Shown: positions 47,871-59,813 of the stretch, piece after piece
Numbering within the stretch: position 1 is the first letter of the stretch
Layout: each line of letters opens with the position of its first letter
DNA from: Hypomesus transpacificus
Taxonomy: Eukaryota; Chordata; Actinopteri; Osmeriformes; Osmeridae
Reading direction: 5' to 3'
DNA length: 64,000 nucleotides
Assembly: GCF_021917145.1 (NCBI RefSeq)
Contig: NC_061060.1
Span: 11,944,366 to 12,008,365 of the forward strand
The notes under the pieces: model-generated
Databases searched by the model: none
What the model was told of the DNA's origin: nothing
What the model saw: the letters and a program-made list of their open reading frames with translations, nothing else
Made by a program: the position numbers and the translations under genes

Positions 47871-48244
47871 CAGCCAACCCTTTTACATCCCTGACCGTAA
47901 CAGGATTTTTTTTCGCAATGGTTGGATGCAAAAACAACTCCTTTAGAATGCGCTGCAAGCTCTGCGCACCCAAGTAGGCTACCACGAACTAATGGCTTTC
48001 AAAAACTCACCGTCTAATTTGAATAAAAACTATTGATAACATGCCTCTGAAGTTTGACTTTTTGCACCATTACAATACTTATAGGCAACTAGTCATCATA
48101 TCTTCCGCTCCATGAAACACATGTTAATGCTAGTAAGTAGCCTACATGCATCATGGTTCTTTAAGGTATTTGCATTGTACTAAAATGTATTCATTTTCAA
48201 TGGGCATAAACAGGTGCACCCCAAAAATTTTCAACACAGTCAAA

Positions 48245-48415
48245 TCGTCTGGGGAGTCAGGTGGTTGAGCGGTTAGGGAATCGGGCTAGTAATCTGAAAT
48301 TCGCCAGTTCAATTCCCGGCCGTGTCCAATGACGTGGCTTGGGAAAGGCACTTCACCCTACTTGCCTCGGAGGGAATGTCCCTGTACTTACTGTAAATGA
48401 CAATGTAAATGTATG
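48245..48415 (+). mobile_element. tRNA-derived SINE, second copy
   Basis: This is the same family as the copy at 12975. Box A-like TGGTTGAGCGGTTAG is near 48262, a degraded box B GTTCAATTCCC near 48310, then the shared body 'cacttcaccctacttgcctc' and a shortened tail. It lies upstream of Ig-like copy 4. It is more diverged than the copy in mrpl18. Confidence 0.8.
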
Positions 48416-48824
48416 GACCCGGTGACTTCACCTTCAACATCTGCATAATTGCATCATCCAATTCTTCAATTGAGTTTTTCTTTCATGACTCATTAAATCA
48501 TCATCCAGCACTTGGATTATAATCCCTCATTTTACAAAACAATAAAGAACGATTACCTTTAGAAAAAAATGGATTCATACCAATTGCTATAAAAATACAA
48601 TTTTCCTCATTTATGGCTTGACTATCAATGTTGTCAAGAAATTACACTAATATTAATAGGTAACATAACTAATTTCAGCATAGGTCATGGTGATAACATT
48701 GATGTTGGGGGTATTAAAACATGTTTGAAAGAGGGGTGAGAGAGACATGGTGATGTAGTTCAACCTTTATTTTGAAATCTAAAAATGTCGCTGACTGACT
48801 TTACTGCATTAGCCTGCGCAAGGG

Positions 48825-49068
48825 TTTCCCGAAAGCGTCGTAAGCCTAAATGGATCGTAGATTCCATCGTATGACGAATCTTAGTTTTACGGGCCGTACC
48901 CAAACACATCTTGGCTAAAGTGTCTCTCGAAAATTCGTAACTCTATAAAGTGCATAGTTTAGCTTACTCCTTATGAGCATGTTTGGGAAACGCACGTAAG
49001 AAACATCGATGGTTTCGTTTTTTGCTCGTTCGTTGCCACGATCCATCGTTATCGGGAAACGCAGTCCA
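48825..49068. mobile_element. Probable MITE upstream of Ig-like copy 4
   Basis: About 240 bp is bounded by GGGTTTCCCGAAAGC on the left and an imperfect reverse complement (TTATCGGGAAACGC) on the right, with internal GGATCGTAG/CGATCCATCG complementarity, so the stretch can fold into a long hairpin. No clear target duplication was found and the exact ends are approximate. Confidence 0.5.
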
Positions 49069-49201
49069 GAGCAACTCTAATGGATGAGAAGCAGCTAACC
49101 TAGTTCGGCATGAGCTATCCGAGTTCTAGCTAATACACCCCATGTTGGATGAATATCGTCCAGACTAGTCTTGTTGTTTGCTATTGTAATTGTTTCGGAT
49201 C

Positions 49202-52140
49202 ATGTTTGTCTGGGTATGCTTTCTGCTTAGTGTCTCATTTTGCAGTGCTGGTGAGTATGACAGTTGGATACTAAACTGACAACGCTGCAGTTACAGATCC
49301 CCATATTGGAATTTTTCTACAAGAAATTAAATTATTGAGCCCCTTTTGCATTACAATGTATTATCTGTGTCAGGTGCTTTCTTGGATACTGCCCGCGTCT
49401 GTTATGGCACGGAATATGTTTTTCCATCAAAATACAAATCATATTTCACAATTACCAAGCTGTTCTTCAAGCCATCATACCCTCAGGGATCACCCAAGAC
49501 ACTGGTGTTAGACAAATTGGAGGTGAGCAGTGTTGGATTAACTTGTTGATGGCAAACTGTGAAGGCCTGACCTGGCTGTGTCTGGAGACAGCAAAACATT
49601 TGTGCCTTAACCTTTTCCTGTGAAAATCTCAGTTAGTGACTTGCATGACTTATCAACAGTGATCTTACACTACTCACTGCAGATCCATGGCTTACCTAGA
49701 AGCTATTTCAATGGAACTGATTATTTGTCCTCTCAGGCTTTCTCTAGTAGGAAACATTGGGAAGACAATTCTTTTGTCTGAGAAAACAACCAGTTCCATA
49801 AGCCATTGATCTCTATCTCATTTTGCAAAGTCTGGTGTAAGCAAGACTACCTGTTTACTGAAAAACCAACATTAGGATTCCATGTATTTCCCTATATTTT
49901 CCATATTGTTGTCATGCTTATGGGACATTGAATGAAGATGTGCTCTCAATGCAACATTTTAAATAATTGTAATTATTCCCTTCAGCTAAAAGCCCCACGT
50001 TACAAATCCAGCTTCTCGACCTTGAGAATACCTGATGTAACAGAAGAGGACGATGGGATTTTCTCTATTATGTATGTCAATGGCGTTACATTTGATATCC
50101 TCGAACTGGAAGTTACTGGTGAGAGGACCTGCATTTATTACATCTACATTAAAACTTCAGCTGTTTCGTTCATGAGAAGCCAATGAGGTTTTTCCCAACA
50201 ATATGACCCCATCTGCTGTCAGTTGCTGTAAATGTCTTCATTAATAATTTGGATGTTTTTAAGAAGTCTCGCATTCACCCTATTGCTTCTGTTTTTCAGC
50301 TTGTTCTTCCAAAGTAGAATTGACTTACGGCTCTAGGTTCTTGCAGACTGTTGTCAATCAAGCTTCTACCTTAGACTTCCTGCCTTTAGACTCTTCCTCT
50401 GAGCAAATGGTACTCTGGAATCAAACAAACACCAAGGCTCGCATAGAGGGCATGGGGGTGTTTATAGGCTACTCATGGTTGGTAAAGTTTGTCACCCAAA
50501 AGCATCAGGGCCACTATACCTTCAGAAACAGCGATGGCCGGATTCTGTCCAGAACAAAGCTGGAAGTGAAAGGTGAGGGTCTCAGATTGTAGGCTTTGCC
50601 CTATTGCTCTCACTTCCTAAAACGTATGTGACCGATTGCACTGTTACGGTCTGGTAAATGTTGGTCATCATTCGGTATACCGTGTGTTGTTTTTCTTATC
50701 CTATCGTCTCTTACTCAACATTTTCTCATGCTGAGTTTCTCTTCTCTCTCAGAACATGTTGAGTGGCACACTGTGGACAGTGAGGAGAATATCTTCATCA
50801 ATTTCGCCCTGGACTCTAATGAGTGCGACCTCAACTTTTTTCCGGAAGGGGAAACAGAGGCCATACTTTTGATTAAAAATGGAATAGAGATGTATGGCAA
50901 ACCCATCAATGACAAGGTTCGGATACTGGGTCGAAGATCACATTTTGCTTTTAAAATTGCTGATTTAGAGAACAAGGATTCTGGCAAGTTTGAGCTCAGA
51001 GACCAGGACAACAACTTGGCTTTAGTAGTTTGGCTGAAGGTAAAATGTAAGTGGCAAAACAGATTAATCTGTGTGTAAAAGAGACCAGTAGTTTTTGTCC
51101 TGCCATTTACATCAACACACAAAACCATGTTTTTGAGATTAGGTCATTCTGACGGTGGGATGTTTTGATATTTTAAAAAGCTACAATATTGTACCCTAAG
51201 TGATTTTTTTTCTTTCCCTGTCTTTCAGCTGGTATTTATATGTCTACACATATTTTTGTGGGAGTTTTTGTAATTTTCCTGGTGGGTCTCTATTGTTGTG
51301 TGAGGAAGTGCTGCCCTAAGAGGAAAGCCTCCAAACAAAACGCCTCTCCTTCCGGGTCAGGGCAGGTCGTGGTCCACCAAGACGTACGTTAAGTGTTCTA
51401 GTCAATGAGGGAAGTGGTAAGGGAAGAAAGCAAAGCACCAGTCATTTGGTTCCTCAGCTAGTTTGCTAAACATGTTGGTTTTGTCTCCTGTTCATGTTGG
51501 CGTACATTTCACAGGAAACCTGTCACATGACCAGTCAACCCTCAGGCCCAAGTTACCCCAGCCCCCCATATTTTCAGAGTTATGCTAGTGAACCGGTCGT
51601 CACAATATCCCCCGCTGAACCCTCTGGCCCAACGTATCCCTACCAGTCCACTGCTCCTCCTCCCAATCCATCGGTAGGTGGTCACTGATAATATCCTTTC
51701 CCCTTCTGCACATCGAGCCTTATTCACTCCGCTAACATTCATGTTTGTTTATTTACCTAAACCTGATGGATGTTTTCCTCTCTCCTCTCTCTCTTTGGCA
51801 CGTGTCAAAACCAGTCCAATGACACGACGACCCTTAAGGATGACCCCCACACTCAGGTATCTAAAGTCACCCCATGCACTTGTATGTATGTTATGCAAGC
51901 CATCCACACAGTTTGACCCCTTGTTTCATGTTCCCTCTCTTATCTTTCTCTGTTCAGGTGTCCACCTCCACAGGACTGGATCCTCCTTCGTTCTCTCTGG
52001 GTTTCGGCTTCCTCTCTTCGGATTCCGAGACTCAGTTTAAGCTTCCTCAGAGACTAAACCACCGCACTGACTTCTTTCCCAGCTCAGACCCTTCCTCCTC
52101 TGCAGATGTGTACATCTCTGACAAACTGAACTTCCGTTAA
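49202..52140 (+). CDS. Ig-like type I membrane receptor, copy 4, intact
   Basis: Exons: 49202-49250 (signal MFVWVCFLLSVSFCSA), 49374-49522, 49986-50118, 50300-50572, 50753-51046, 51229-51383, 51515-51673, 51815-51856, 51958-52140. Phases agree and give 478 residues. The domain plan equals copy 1: three cysteine-poor Ig-like modules (EDDGIFSIMYVNG; LWNQTN and HQGHYTFRNSDG; DSGKFELRDQDNN), a membrane helix in exon 6 (THIFVGVFVIFLVGLYCCV), a basic Cys cluster, a Pro-rich tail and the end VYISDKLNFR. Module 3 (exon 5) differs strongly from copy 1 in its first two thirds (EHVEWHTVDSEENIF against EQVEWYTLERGETFN), whereas its last 19 residues or so and the whole tail are almost identical. It is expected to be expressed; ligand and signalling are unknown. 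Confidence 0.83.
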
Positions 52141-54910
52141 AAGAAAATACTGTATCTGGTGGGACCATACCACATTTATTTATGTTCTTGTCTAGTCACA
52201 CGTCTGTTATGTGGCCTAATTCTATGGATAAGTATTCATTATTTTATCATTAATTTATTGTTTAAGCATATTTTTGCACCTTTTTAAGGATTCTACAGGT
52301 CTACTTTGTTGAGTTTAGGATATGTGCAAGCCAAATCACCATCTCCAGTTTTTATACATTTATATTTTCCACTTTTATATATTTATTCTCTGAGAATTTG
52401 TGCCTTTTTTAATCTATTATTTTTGCTCGGGTGGATTATCCAATATTTTGAACTATGACTATCCACCACCAGTTAGCAGTCACTTCTGTGAACCTATCTG
52501 CATATATATCTATATCTACCTGCTTGCCTTATAGCCCTGGTGCTGCCGGTCCTGGTTGTCTTGCCATGCCTTTCTGACCTCATATACTATTGGACAACTC
52601 AATGTCCCATATGGAAACTATTCTAACTTTGTGCGTGTGTGTTGTTTTTGATCTAAATATATTACTATAAAGATGTTGTCCACACTTAACTTCTCTGTCG
52701 AACTCAGCAAAACAAGAAACCTAAGCACTAATACCTAATCACTTGTCTTTCAGTAAAAAAAAAAAAAAAAGAAGAAAATGTAGAAAATATATAGTGCTTG
52801 ATCAGTACTCTCATGATGTCATATATGTATTGTCTCGTAATAATTGTAATCTGTTACGGCCGTTAAGTGCAATTAAATAGTGCAACCTCTAGTCATAAAA
52901 TGTACAGTATTTGTGTTCAACCCTATCCCTGGTATCCACACTAGTTCATGTTCGCTTACATTTCTGAATGAAGGCTGTTCACTTACATTTCTGAATGTAG
53001 GCCGTTTGTGATCAACATCAGATTACAGTAAATTCAAGTTATTAGCTATTTTCCTATTTGGTTGTTGAGGAGTAGGAGCATTTATTTGTTTAATACTGGC
53101 GTACAGGTTTTGATCAAAAGTGCTGGTGTTTCTGATTGGCTGATAGGTGGCATTAAACTCTGTAAAACTCAAGATACCAAACCCTCTGATCACAACAGTC
53201 TACTGGTGATACCGAACCCTCTGATTACAACACAACTTTTTCACACTATTATATTCAAGATTTGTATATGTTTATCGTATGCATGAAAATTCCTTGTTTG
53301 TGTGAACTTACATGGTGAATAAAGCCCATAATGATTCAAATTCAGATTTTTCTTGTGATACTAAACCCTCTAATCACAACAGTCTACTGGTGATATGGTT
53401 CTCCTCTTGATCCCTCCCCAGCCACTGTTCCTGATCCAGATGACCCATCCATCTTGGCTCAGGCTGCTGCATCATGGGATAGGATTTCCAGCAGGCCAAA
53501 TTGGCCCCTGTGTTGCAACACTGATAATTGTTTCAAAGGTTTGTAAGCCTTCTTGGTATGAAGAGGTCTGTTTTGAAGGATTAATGAAGGTGACTGAGGA
53601 CACCACGCATGCCCTGTGTGCGGTAAGCATTAGTCAAATAATTTATAACATAGCTAGATACGTCTTATGTTCATTGGGTGTGTGGTGAGTGGTCTATGCT
53701 GATGATGTTGAAGATAATGTTGAAGATGGATGCACCAATGTAAAGATGAAAAAATACAAAATGTATTGCAGAGGTTTCAATCTTAATCAATCGTGGACAT
53801 TCACTGCAGTGAACACGTGGTCAGGACAGGTTGACAAGCGGGCCACTTTCAGACCATTTTAGGAAAGACCAACCAATAAAAAGTGTGAACCTACAGAAAA
53901 CCATGAGCGGTATTCTTTTTGTAGCTTAAAACATGAATACGCTTAAACGGAATGATAGTCGAATGTTAACTGAAACTTGACCATGGCTGAAGGGGCAGCT
54001 CAATGGTGAAGCCTGAGATCAATGAGGGCAGGTTGACATGGACTTCAAGGTCCTTCACATCTGGAATCAGAGACAGGTGTGACTCCTGGTTCGATCTACT
54101 GTCTAAAGGTGCTCAAAGCAACTAAACAGATTGTTGCTCATGTTGTATCATTCTCACCCCCCTGCACTGTTCTGAGTTGCTCGTCCAGAGCATTTGAAAG
54201 CCGGGGAAGAGGAGCAGGAGCTCTTTGTCTCCCTGTCCGTCTCCTCCCTCAGGATGGAGGTTCTGCTCTTGTCAGGCTTGTCCTCCATCTTTGGGGCTTG
54301 TCCGCTGGACAGAGACAGGAGTGTGCTCACTCCTTCGGCCTGGGCAGGAACACCCGCAGGGGGAGTGTGAAGTGGGTGCTCCCAGAGGAGCGATGAGTGC
54401 AGCGGTTATTGAAGCTCCTCTGCTCCTTTCTCAACCTTTACGCAAATGTACTGGTTACATAAGCATTCAACAAAGTTGTTGAATTGGCAAATGATGGTTA
54501 CTCTAATGAGTGTATTTGACTGTGAAAACAGTATTACTGTGGTTCTTCTAACTATATCCATGATGTGTGTCATAACATTTGTTTTATGGTGTAAGAGTAG
54601 CCCTTTTTTTTCCACTACATGAGGTGCTTTCTGCAACTGTAAAACTTTTCTGACCTAGATTCTGACCATGGAATCTTTTTTCAAAGGATTATTCTATCGT
54701 TACAAACAAAGTTTATAATCATCTACAGGAGTAGGCCTATTACAAATGGGGGAAAAAAATATAAGAAATTCAATTGAAAAAAAAATCCCAGAGGTTCCTT
54801 TATTTTGCATAGAAATCGACATCAGAAAGAGACCATCAACAAGGCTGCCACACCAAACACCACCACCTTTCCAAGCTTGTCCATCTGACCACTCCGAACC
54901 ACCTCCCCCA
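52141..54910. other. Copy 4 3' UTR and intergenic
   Basis: 52141-52700 matches the 3' UTR of copies 1 and 3. Beyond that is AT-rich DNA with an A run near 52755 and an AATAAA at 53318-53323 that could end a long transcript. Short repeated phrases 'accctctgatcacaacagtctactggtgatac' occur near 53180 and 53370, a local duplication. Splice-like signals at 53421, 53538 and 54197 do not join into a convincing gene. Confidence 0.4.
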
Positions 54911-55273
54911 TCATTCCTCCCTCTTCTCCACGGTGTTCAGTCGCCCCTCTAGGCTGCTGAGACGATCCTCCACCGTCACTGCCTTTTCCGACCCGGCCAG
55001 ACCCAGCAGGGTGTATCCCAGGACCAGGCCTGTGAGTCGGACCGCTGTGACGTCTGGCCCTGCGCTCCCGTCGCTCACGATGAGCCCAAACACCCACAGC
55101 GCCGCCACAGTCTTCAGCAACCAGAACACCCGCCTGACCACACCCACCAACACACGCAGCACCACGGACAGCACCCAGTAGCCAATCAGAGCCAGAAGCC
55201 CCCACTGTGCCACAGAGGCCACGCCCTCTGGTGAACGGAGGGACTGGCAGGTTGACTAGCGGTGGGGAGAGAG

Positions 55274-55322
<49 letters not shown>

Positions 55323-55326
55323 GAGA

Positions 55327-55390
<64 letters not shown>

Positions 55391-55960
55391 AGAGAGAGGA
55401 GAGAGAGAGAGAGAGAGAGAGAGGGATGTTATAATGGATTACAAAAGATAATCGTCTTCTTTATGTAGTGAGACATTTGGGATTCTCCACCAATTAACAG
55501 CTTTAGTGAACTAAGATGTTCCACCAGGATTGTGTGCAAATAGTCCCTTGGGAGGAGAACCACTAATGTAACCCTCCCAGGGAGAGAGCAGCAGCACATC
55601 TCAGACTGTCTGGGCCTCCCCTCAAAGGTGACATTTGAATGCAGACAGAGGAGCAATGACTCAGCAAAAAGGTGTGTGTGAGTGAGGAGGAGGAGGGGTA
55701 CAACAGCTATTAAAGTCTACAGTAAAGAACATTATGCCAACAGTGGAGGATGAGGTTATGGATGCACATAAAATCATATACACACACAGTTATGTCCTTT
55801 TACCCACCATCAATTCCCGTAACCCTGAGGATCTCTGTCACGTAAACAGCGATGACGTTCAGGCCACTGGCAGCACCCCTCAGCCAAGAACCGGATCAGC
55901 ATGTCTACAAACTGACAGAGCGAAAGAGGTAGATACAGAGAGAGGAAGAGAGAGAGGTAG

Positions 55961-56013
<53 letters not shown>

Positions 56014-57913
56014 GATACAGAGAGAGAGAGGTGGATACAGAGAGAGAGAGATGTAGACACAGAGAGAGAGGTAGATACAGAGAGAGAGAGAGATACAGAG
56101 AGAGAGAGCGAGAGGTGATGATGAAAATCCCAGTTTCGACACTTCCATATTTGTGCATTGATAAGAAGCAGCATTCAGTCTCTCGCCTATCAAGACAGTT
56201 ATTTCAGACATGGCGGGTGCCCAGATTCTCCCTCCACACTCGCAACAGGAAGCTGGCCTACCAAGTTGCCCAGGCCTGGCGAATGACTCCATGGAGAGTA
56301 AATCGAGCGTCTATGCTGCGGCAAGATGCTACCACTGTCAAGCGATACCATTGAATTAGAATGAGAGCAGCTGCAGCCACAAGCTAAGCCGCCTATTAGT
56401 CTCCAAAACTGGGTCCCCCTATATTTGCCTGGTGTTGTCACTGAGTCAATAATTCAGTCATGCCCCTCACATTTGATCAAGTGACTATGGATTTGAGCTT
56501 ATCTTAAGCACTGATTGCTTTAGTCCTTAATCTTGCCGTATCATCGAATCTGCTGCTTCAGCAAAACCACTGTATCAAAAATGGAGCATCAGAGGCCTGT
56601 TGCGGCTCACTGTTGTCTTATGATACTTGGAATGCGCATGGTCCCTCTGAACACAAGGCAAGGACTGTTGGTGCCAAAACACTCGCACGCATCTGTGTAA
56701 TGTTCGTTTTTACGTTACAGAATAGTGTGACAGCTGGGACCCCCCCCCCCCCACACACACACACACACACACACTACTCTATCTCTGGAGAAGCCCCTCT
56801 AAACCTCATATCCTGGCACAACCCCATGCTGCTTAGCTGAGGGTCAAGGATATGGACAGCTAGTAGGGCATAAGTGTCCTGCACCTGTTGCTACCACACA
56901 CACACACACAGTGCATACTGTGTCCAGAGCAAGTGGGGCATTGACAACTGCCAGTCCTTGTTGGCAGGTGTGCAAAGGGTTCACATATATAGTATCTATA
57001 AAAGCACCCTGGTGAGTTCCAACACCCAATGTACCAACTGAGCTTGTGGCTTCAGATACACAAATTCTCATCTGTTACCTCATGTTTACTTTATGACAGC
57101 CTGATGATGTAATTTTGTTAAGCACACGATCACACCGAGTACAGTGACATGTACAGGGCAAACAAAAAAGAAGCTTTGTTTGAAACCCATGCCAGGGTTT
57201 TGGTTAGATTCTGGAACCTCGGGTGTGTTTTCTTACCATGATCCATCGTATAGACGTTCTCCTGACCAACCACTGACTCTAGATACAACACCGCACTCTG
57301 AGGATAGGGAGCCGTAGAGTAGTGTGGTAGGGGCGGAGATGCAGGAATATAAGCAGACAAGAAATTAGGGCAAAGTAGAGGGGGGGGGGGGGCTAGGGGG
57401 GGGGGGTCAGGGGAAGAGATTATCGAGTAGCGGGCCGGAGAAGAGGGGGTGAGATTGGAAAGGGGTCGGGATAACAGAGGAGGTAGGGGAGTTAATAGTT
57501 GAAAAGGAAAAATCGGGTAAGGCTACAGGGGTGAAGTTTTGTCGATTATTCAATTGAGAAATTATTTGGGAGAAAAACATTACCCATTTAAAATATTCTA
57601 GGTTGAAGACCATTAGTTAGATTATGTAAAACGAAATGAAAATGGTAGCAATATTTGGAAATGAATCATGCTTCTAATGCAGGTATTTTACCTCTACAGT
57701 TGACTTAATCACAGTAGTTCCAACAACGGATTCCATGTATCGGTGAACCTCATCGCAAGCCCCAGAGATCATATCTCGAAGACCTACTGACGACGGCGGC
57801 TGATCCTGCCCATAACATCGCTGAGACAAACCGAGCACCAAAACCAGCGTAGATACAAAAACATTTACAAAGGAGTTCGCCGCACGGTTAAAACAATTCG
57901 CGTTAAAAACCAT
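54911..57913 (-). CDS. tmem109: Transmembrane protein 109 (mitsugumin-23), frameshifted exon 3
   Basis: TMEM109 is a membrane protein of the ER/sarcoplasmic and nuclear membranes reported to form a cation-permeable pore. Exons (-): 57692-57913 (MVFNANCF..., signal peptide LVLVLGLSQRCYGQ), 57237-57297 (YLESVVGQENVYTMDH), 55808-55904, 54911-55227 (WGLLALIGYWVLSVVLRVLVG..., three hydrophobic stretches, then a short coiled coil DRLSSLEGRLNTVEKREE). With one base ignored the product is about 231 residues (human 243). Exon 3 begins DMLIRFLAEG and continues, one frame over, AASGLNVIAVYVTEILRVTG: an extra base in the run GGGGTGCTGCC near 55875-55880 breaks the frame. Read literally, the protein stops early. 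Either the base is an assembly error or this allele is disabled. The intron after exon 3 is mostly GA microsatellite. Confidence 0.82.
55272..55425. repeat. (GA)n microsatellite in tmem109 intron
   Basis: About 150 bases of almost pure GA/AGAG repeat broken by 'gaggagag' blocks, between tmem109 exons 3 and 4. A second GA-rich array with an irregular AGAGGTAGATACAG unit lies at 55918-56115, just upstream of exon 3 on the - strand. Frames through them are artefacts. Confidence 0.9.
56160..56850. other. tmem109 intron 2, unidentified repeat-like DNA
   Basis: This intron segment has a higher GC content and longer open stretches than its neighbours (for example a + frame over 55734-56354), hinting at an old transposon, but no family could be named. 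A short C run followed by (CA)n lies near 56741-56775. Confidence 0.35.
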
Positions 57914-59813
57914 GGTTAAAAAAAGATAGGATGATTTTATTCGTACAATGTTACAAAATAATTAGGCTACCACCCCCACAGATCTATGTCTAGACGACGT
58001 TAATGCACTTACACATACAATAATGCATTAAATGAAATAAAAATGGCTTCTGTTGACAAAGCAAGCGATTTACAGTAGCAAAATCTCGGCAAAGCACTAT
58101 GACAATGGGAAATGAAACCTTCCCCTCTTAATATATCAGCATCGAGTGTCGACTAGTTGGGTATTCAATTATTCAGCCTAATCATTCAATATCAACTCAG
58201 CATAAACTTTGGCAAGGTGGCAAATATCAATCCAGCGCGCGACAAGGACGTTAGAATCCTAACCCTGACTATATTTGGTAGTAAACTGACTAAAAATAGA
58301 ACTAGTCGCGTAAATTATATCTTTCCTTGTCTTTCAAAATTCCAGCCAGCCAGATAACACCCCACTCGCGACAACGCAAAGTATCACCGTTGTTTTTTTT
58401 GTTGTAATGTGCGTAAAAGGAGTCCGCGCTGACGTAGATTTGCTGACCAAGTGTGCTCGGGTCTACTAGCTTAGTGATACAATTTTAGATCCGTTTTTAT
58501 AGTCCTTTGTCCAACCTAGTTTGCATCAAGCGCGACGCGACGACGGCCGATCTAGCAAAAAATATTTTTTTCACTGGCGACTTTGTGTGGCACTCCTTCC
58601 CCCCAAGCGTTCCTGCATTTCTCTTCTTGAAGGCAAACAGGTCTGTGATCCGGTTTTTAGGGTGGTTGTAAAAGGGGTGGGCATGGAGGGTGGTATGCAT
58701 GAAGCATTAAGAGATTTGCCTTCTGGGACTTGTGGTTTATTCATTTCAGGGTCATCGGGGTCATAAAGAATGTAGTCTGGGCTGCCCTAGACTAGTATAC
58801 CATATGTCTCAGACATAGACCTCAAATTCCCACCAGCATGATCCCATCTACCCCGCTACAATATGCATTGTAATACAGTAACAACACCAGTTTGTGAACA
58901 CACCACCCAAAATTCTAAAAAATGTCTCAATAAAACCTAGAAGAGTCATTATGTAACTTTGTTGGCAGTTTAATGACTTGCAGAGCAGCGTTCACACAGC
59001 ATCAGTTGCAGGTATCCATAGCACAGCACATCATGGCCGGATGAGGCAGCATTTAATAATACAAAAAAAAACAAGAAAAACAACAGACAAGTGAACAACA
59101 ATTGGATATATTGTTCATCATCGTCATCATCCTCATCACCACAGACACACAGGTCACAGACAGAGCATGATGAGAGCTCACTACTGATTTTGTTCATCCC
59201 TCTCCATGTCCGCGTCTCTCCCCGACATCTATCTAATGGGTGTAAGGTGTCTCTAACTCAGCCCAGGAGCAGAAGGAGCACTGGGGGGAGAAGGAGGCCA
59301 AAAAAGAGGAGCTCAATTCAGCCCATAAAAAAAACAGTCTGTATATTTGTGTCACGGGAAAATTCCTTCTGGTTGGAGGGAAGGAGCGCAGGGCGCTGAT
59401 AGGTTTGCTTTATGCCCCTTGACTTCCTCCCAAAACAGCAGACACCGAACTAGCGGTCCCGGGTGGAAATACTCGGTCGACTATGAAAAGGCTCCAAGTC
59501 TCTGTCCGGTCCTCCAGGCTGTGGACAGGGCCAGGGGATGACCGGCTCAGAGACGCGTATCGAGGAGCCAAGTTAGGGGCGAGCTACCACAGTCTTCAGT
59601 CTTTCTTGAATTCCTCTCAGGCAACAGAGTGGACCACCAGCTAGCGATCATTCACCATCTTCACCTCGCGATCTCTCCGTTGAGACGTCAGGGTTGTGTC
59701 CGTCACAAGGTGCGGGTGGGGTTGGGGGGTGGGGCAAAGAGATCGGATGGAGAAAGAAGCTTCTGGACACTACAGATCTCCCCCCACTCCTCCCAGTCCT
59801 CCCCCGCCACACG
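57914..59813. other. Intergenic: tmem109 promoter side and rnf20 3' UTR
   Basis: The tmem109 promoter should lie directly above 57913. No exon is seen between 57914 and 58960. From about 58965 to 59813 is probably the 3' UTR of the rnf20-like gene (minus strand), including the trinucleotide-rich 'tcatcatcgtcatcatcctc' near 59115. Confidence 0.45.

Noticed and set aside
53422-53690. Possible exons (splice-like CAG at 53421, donors at 53538 and 53622)
   Set aside because: The implied intron would be only about 25 bases, the frames do not join, and the translation resembles no known protein.
54197-54400. Possible terminal exon rich in Glu then Leu/Ser
   Set aside because: An acceptor-like CAG and an open frame to TGA exist, but no upstream partner exon with matching phase was found and three frames are equally open.
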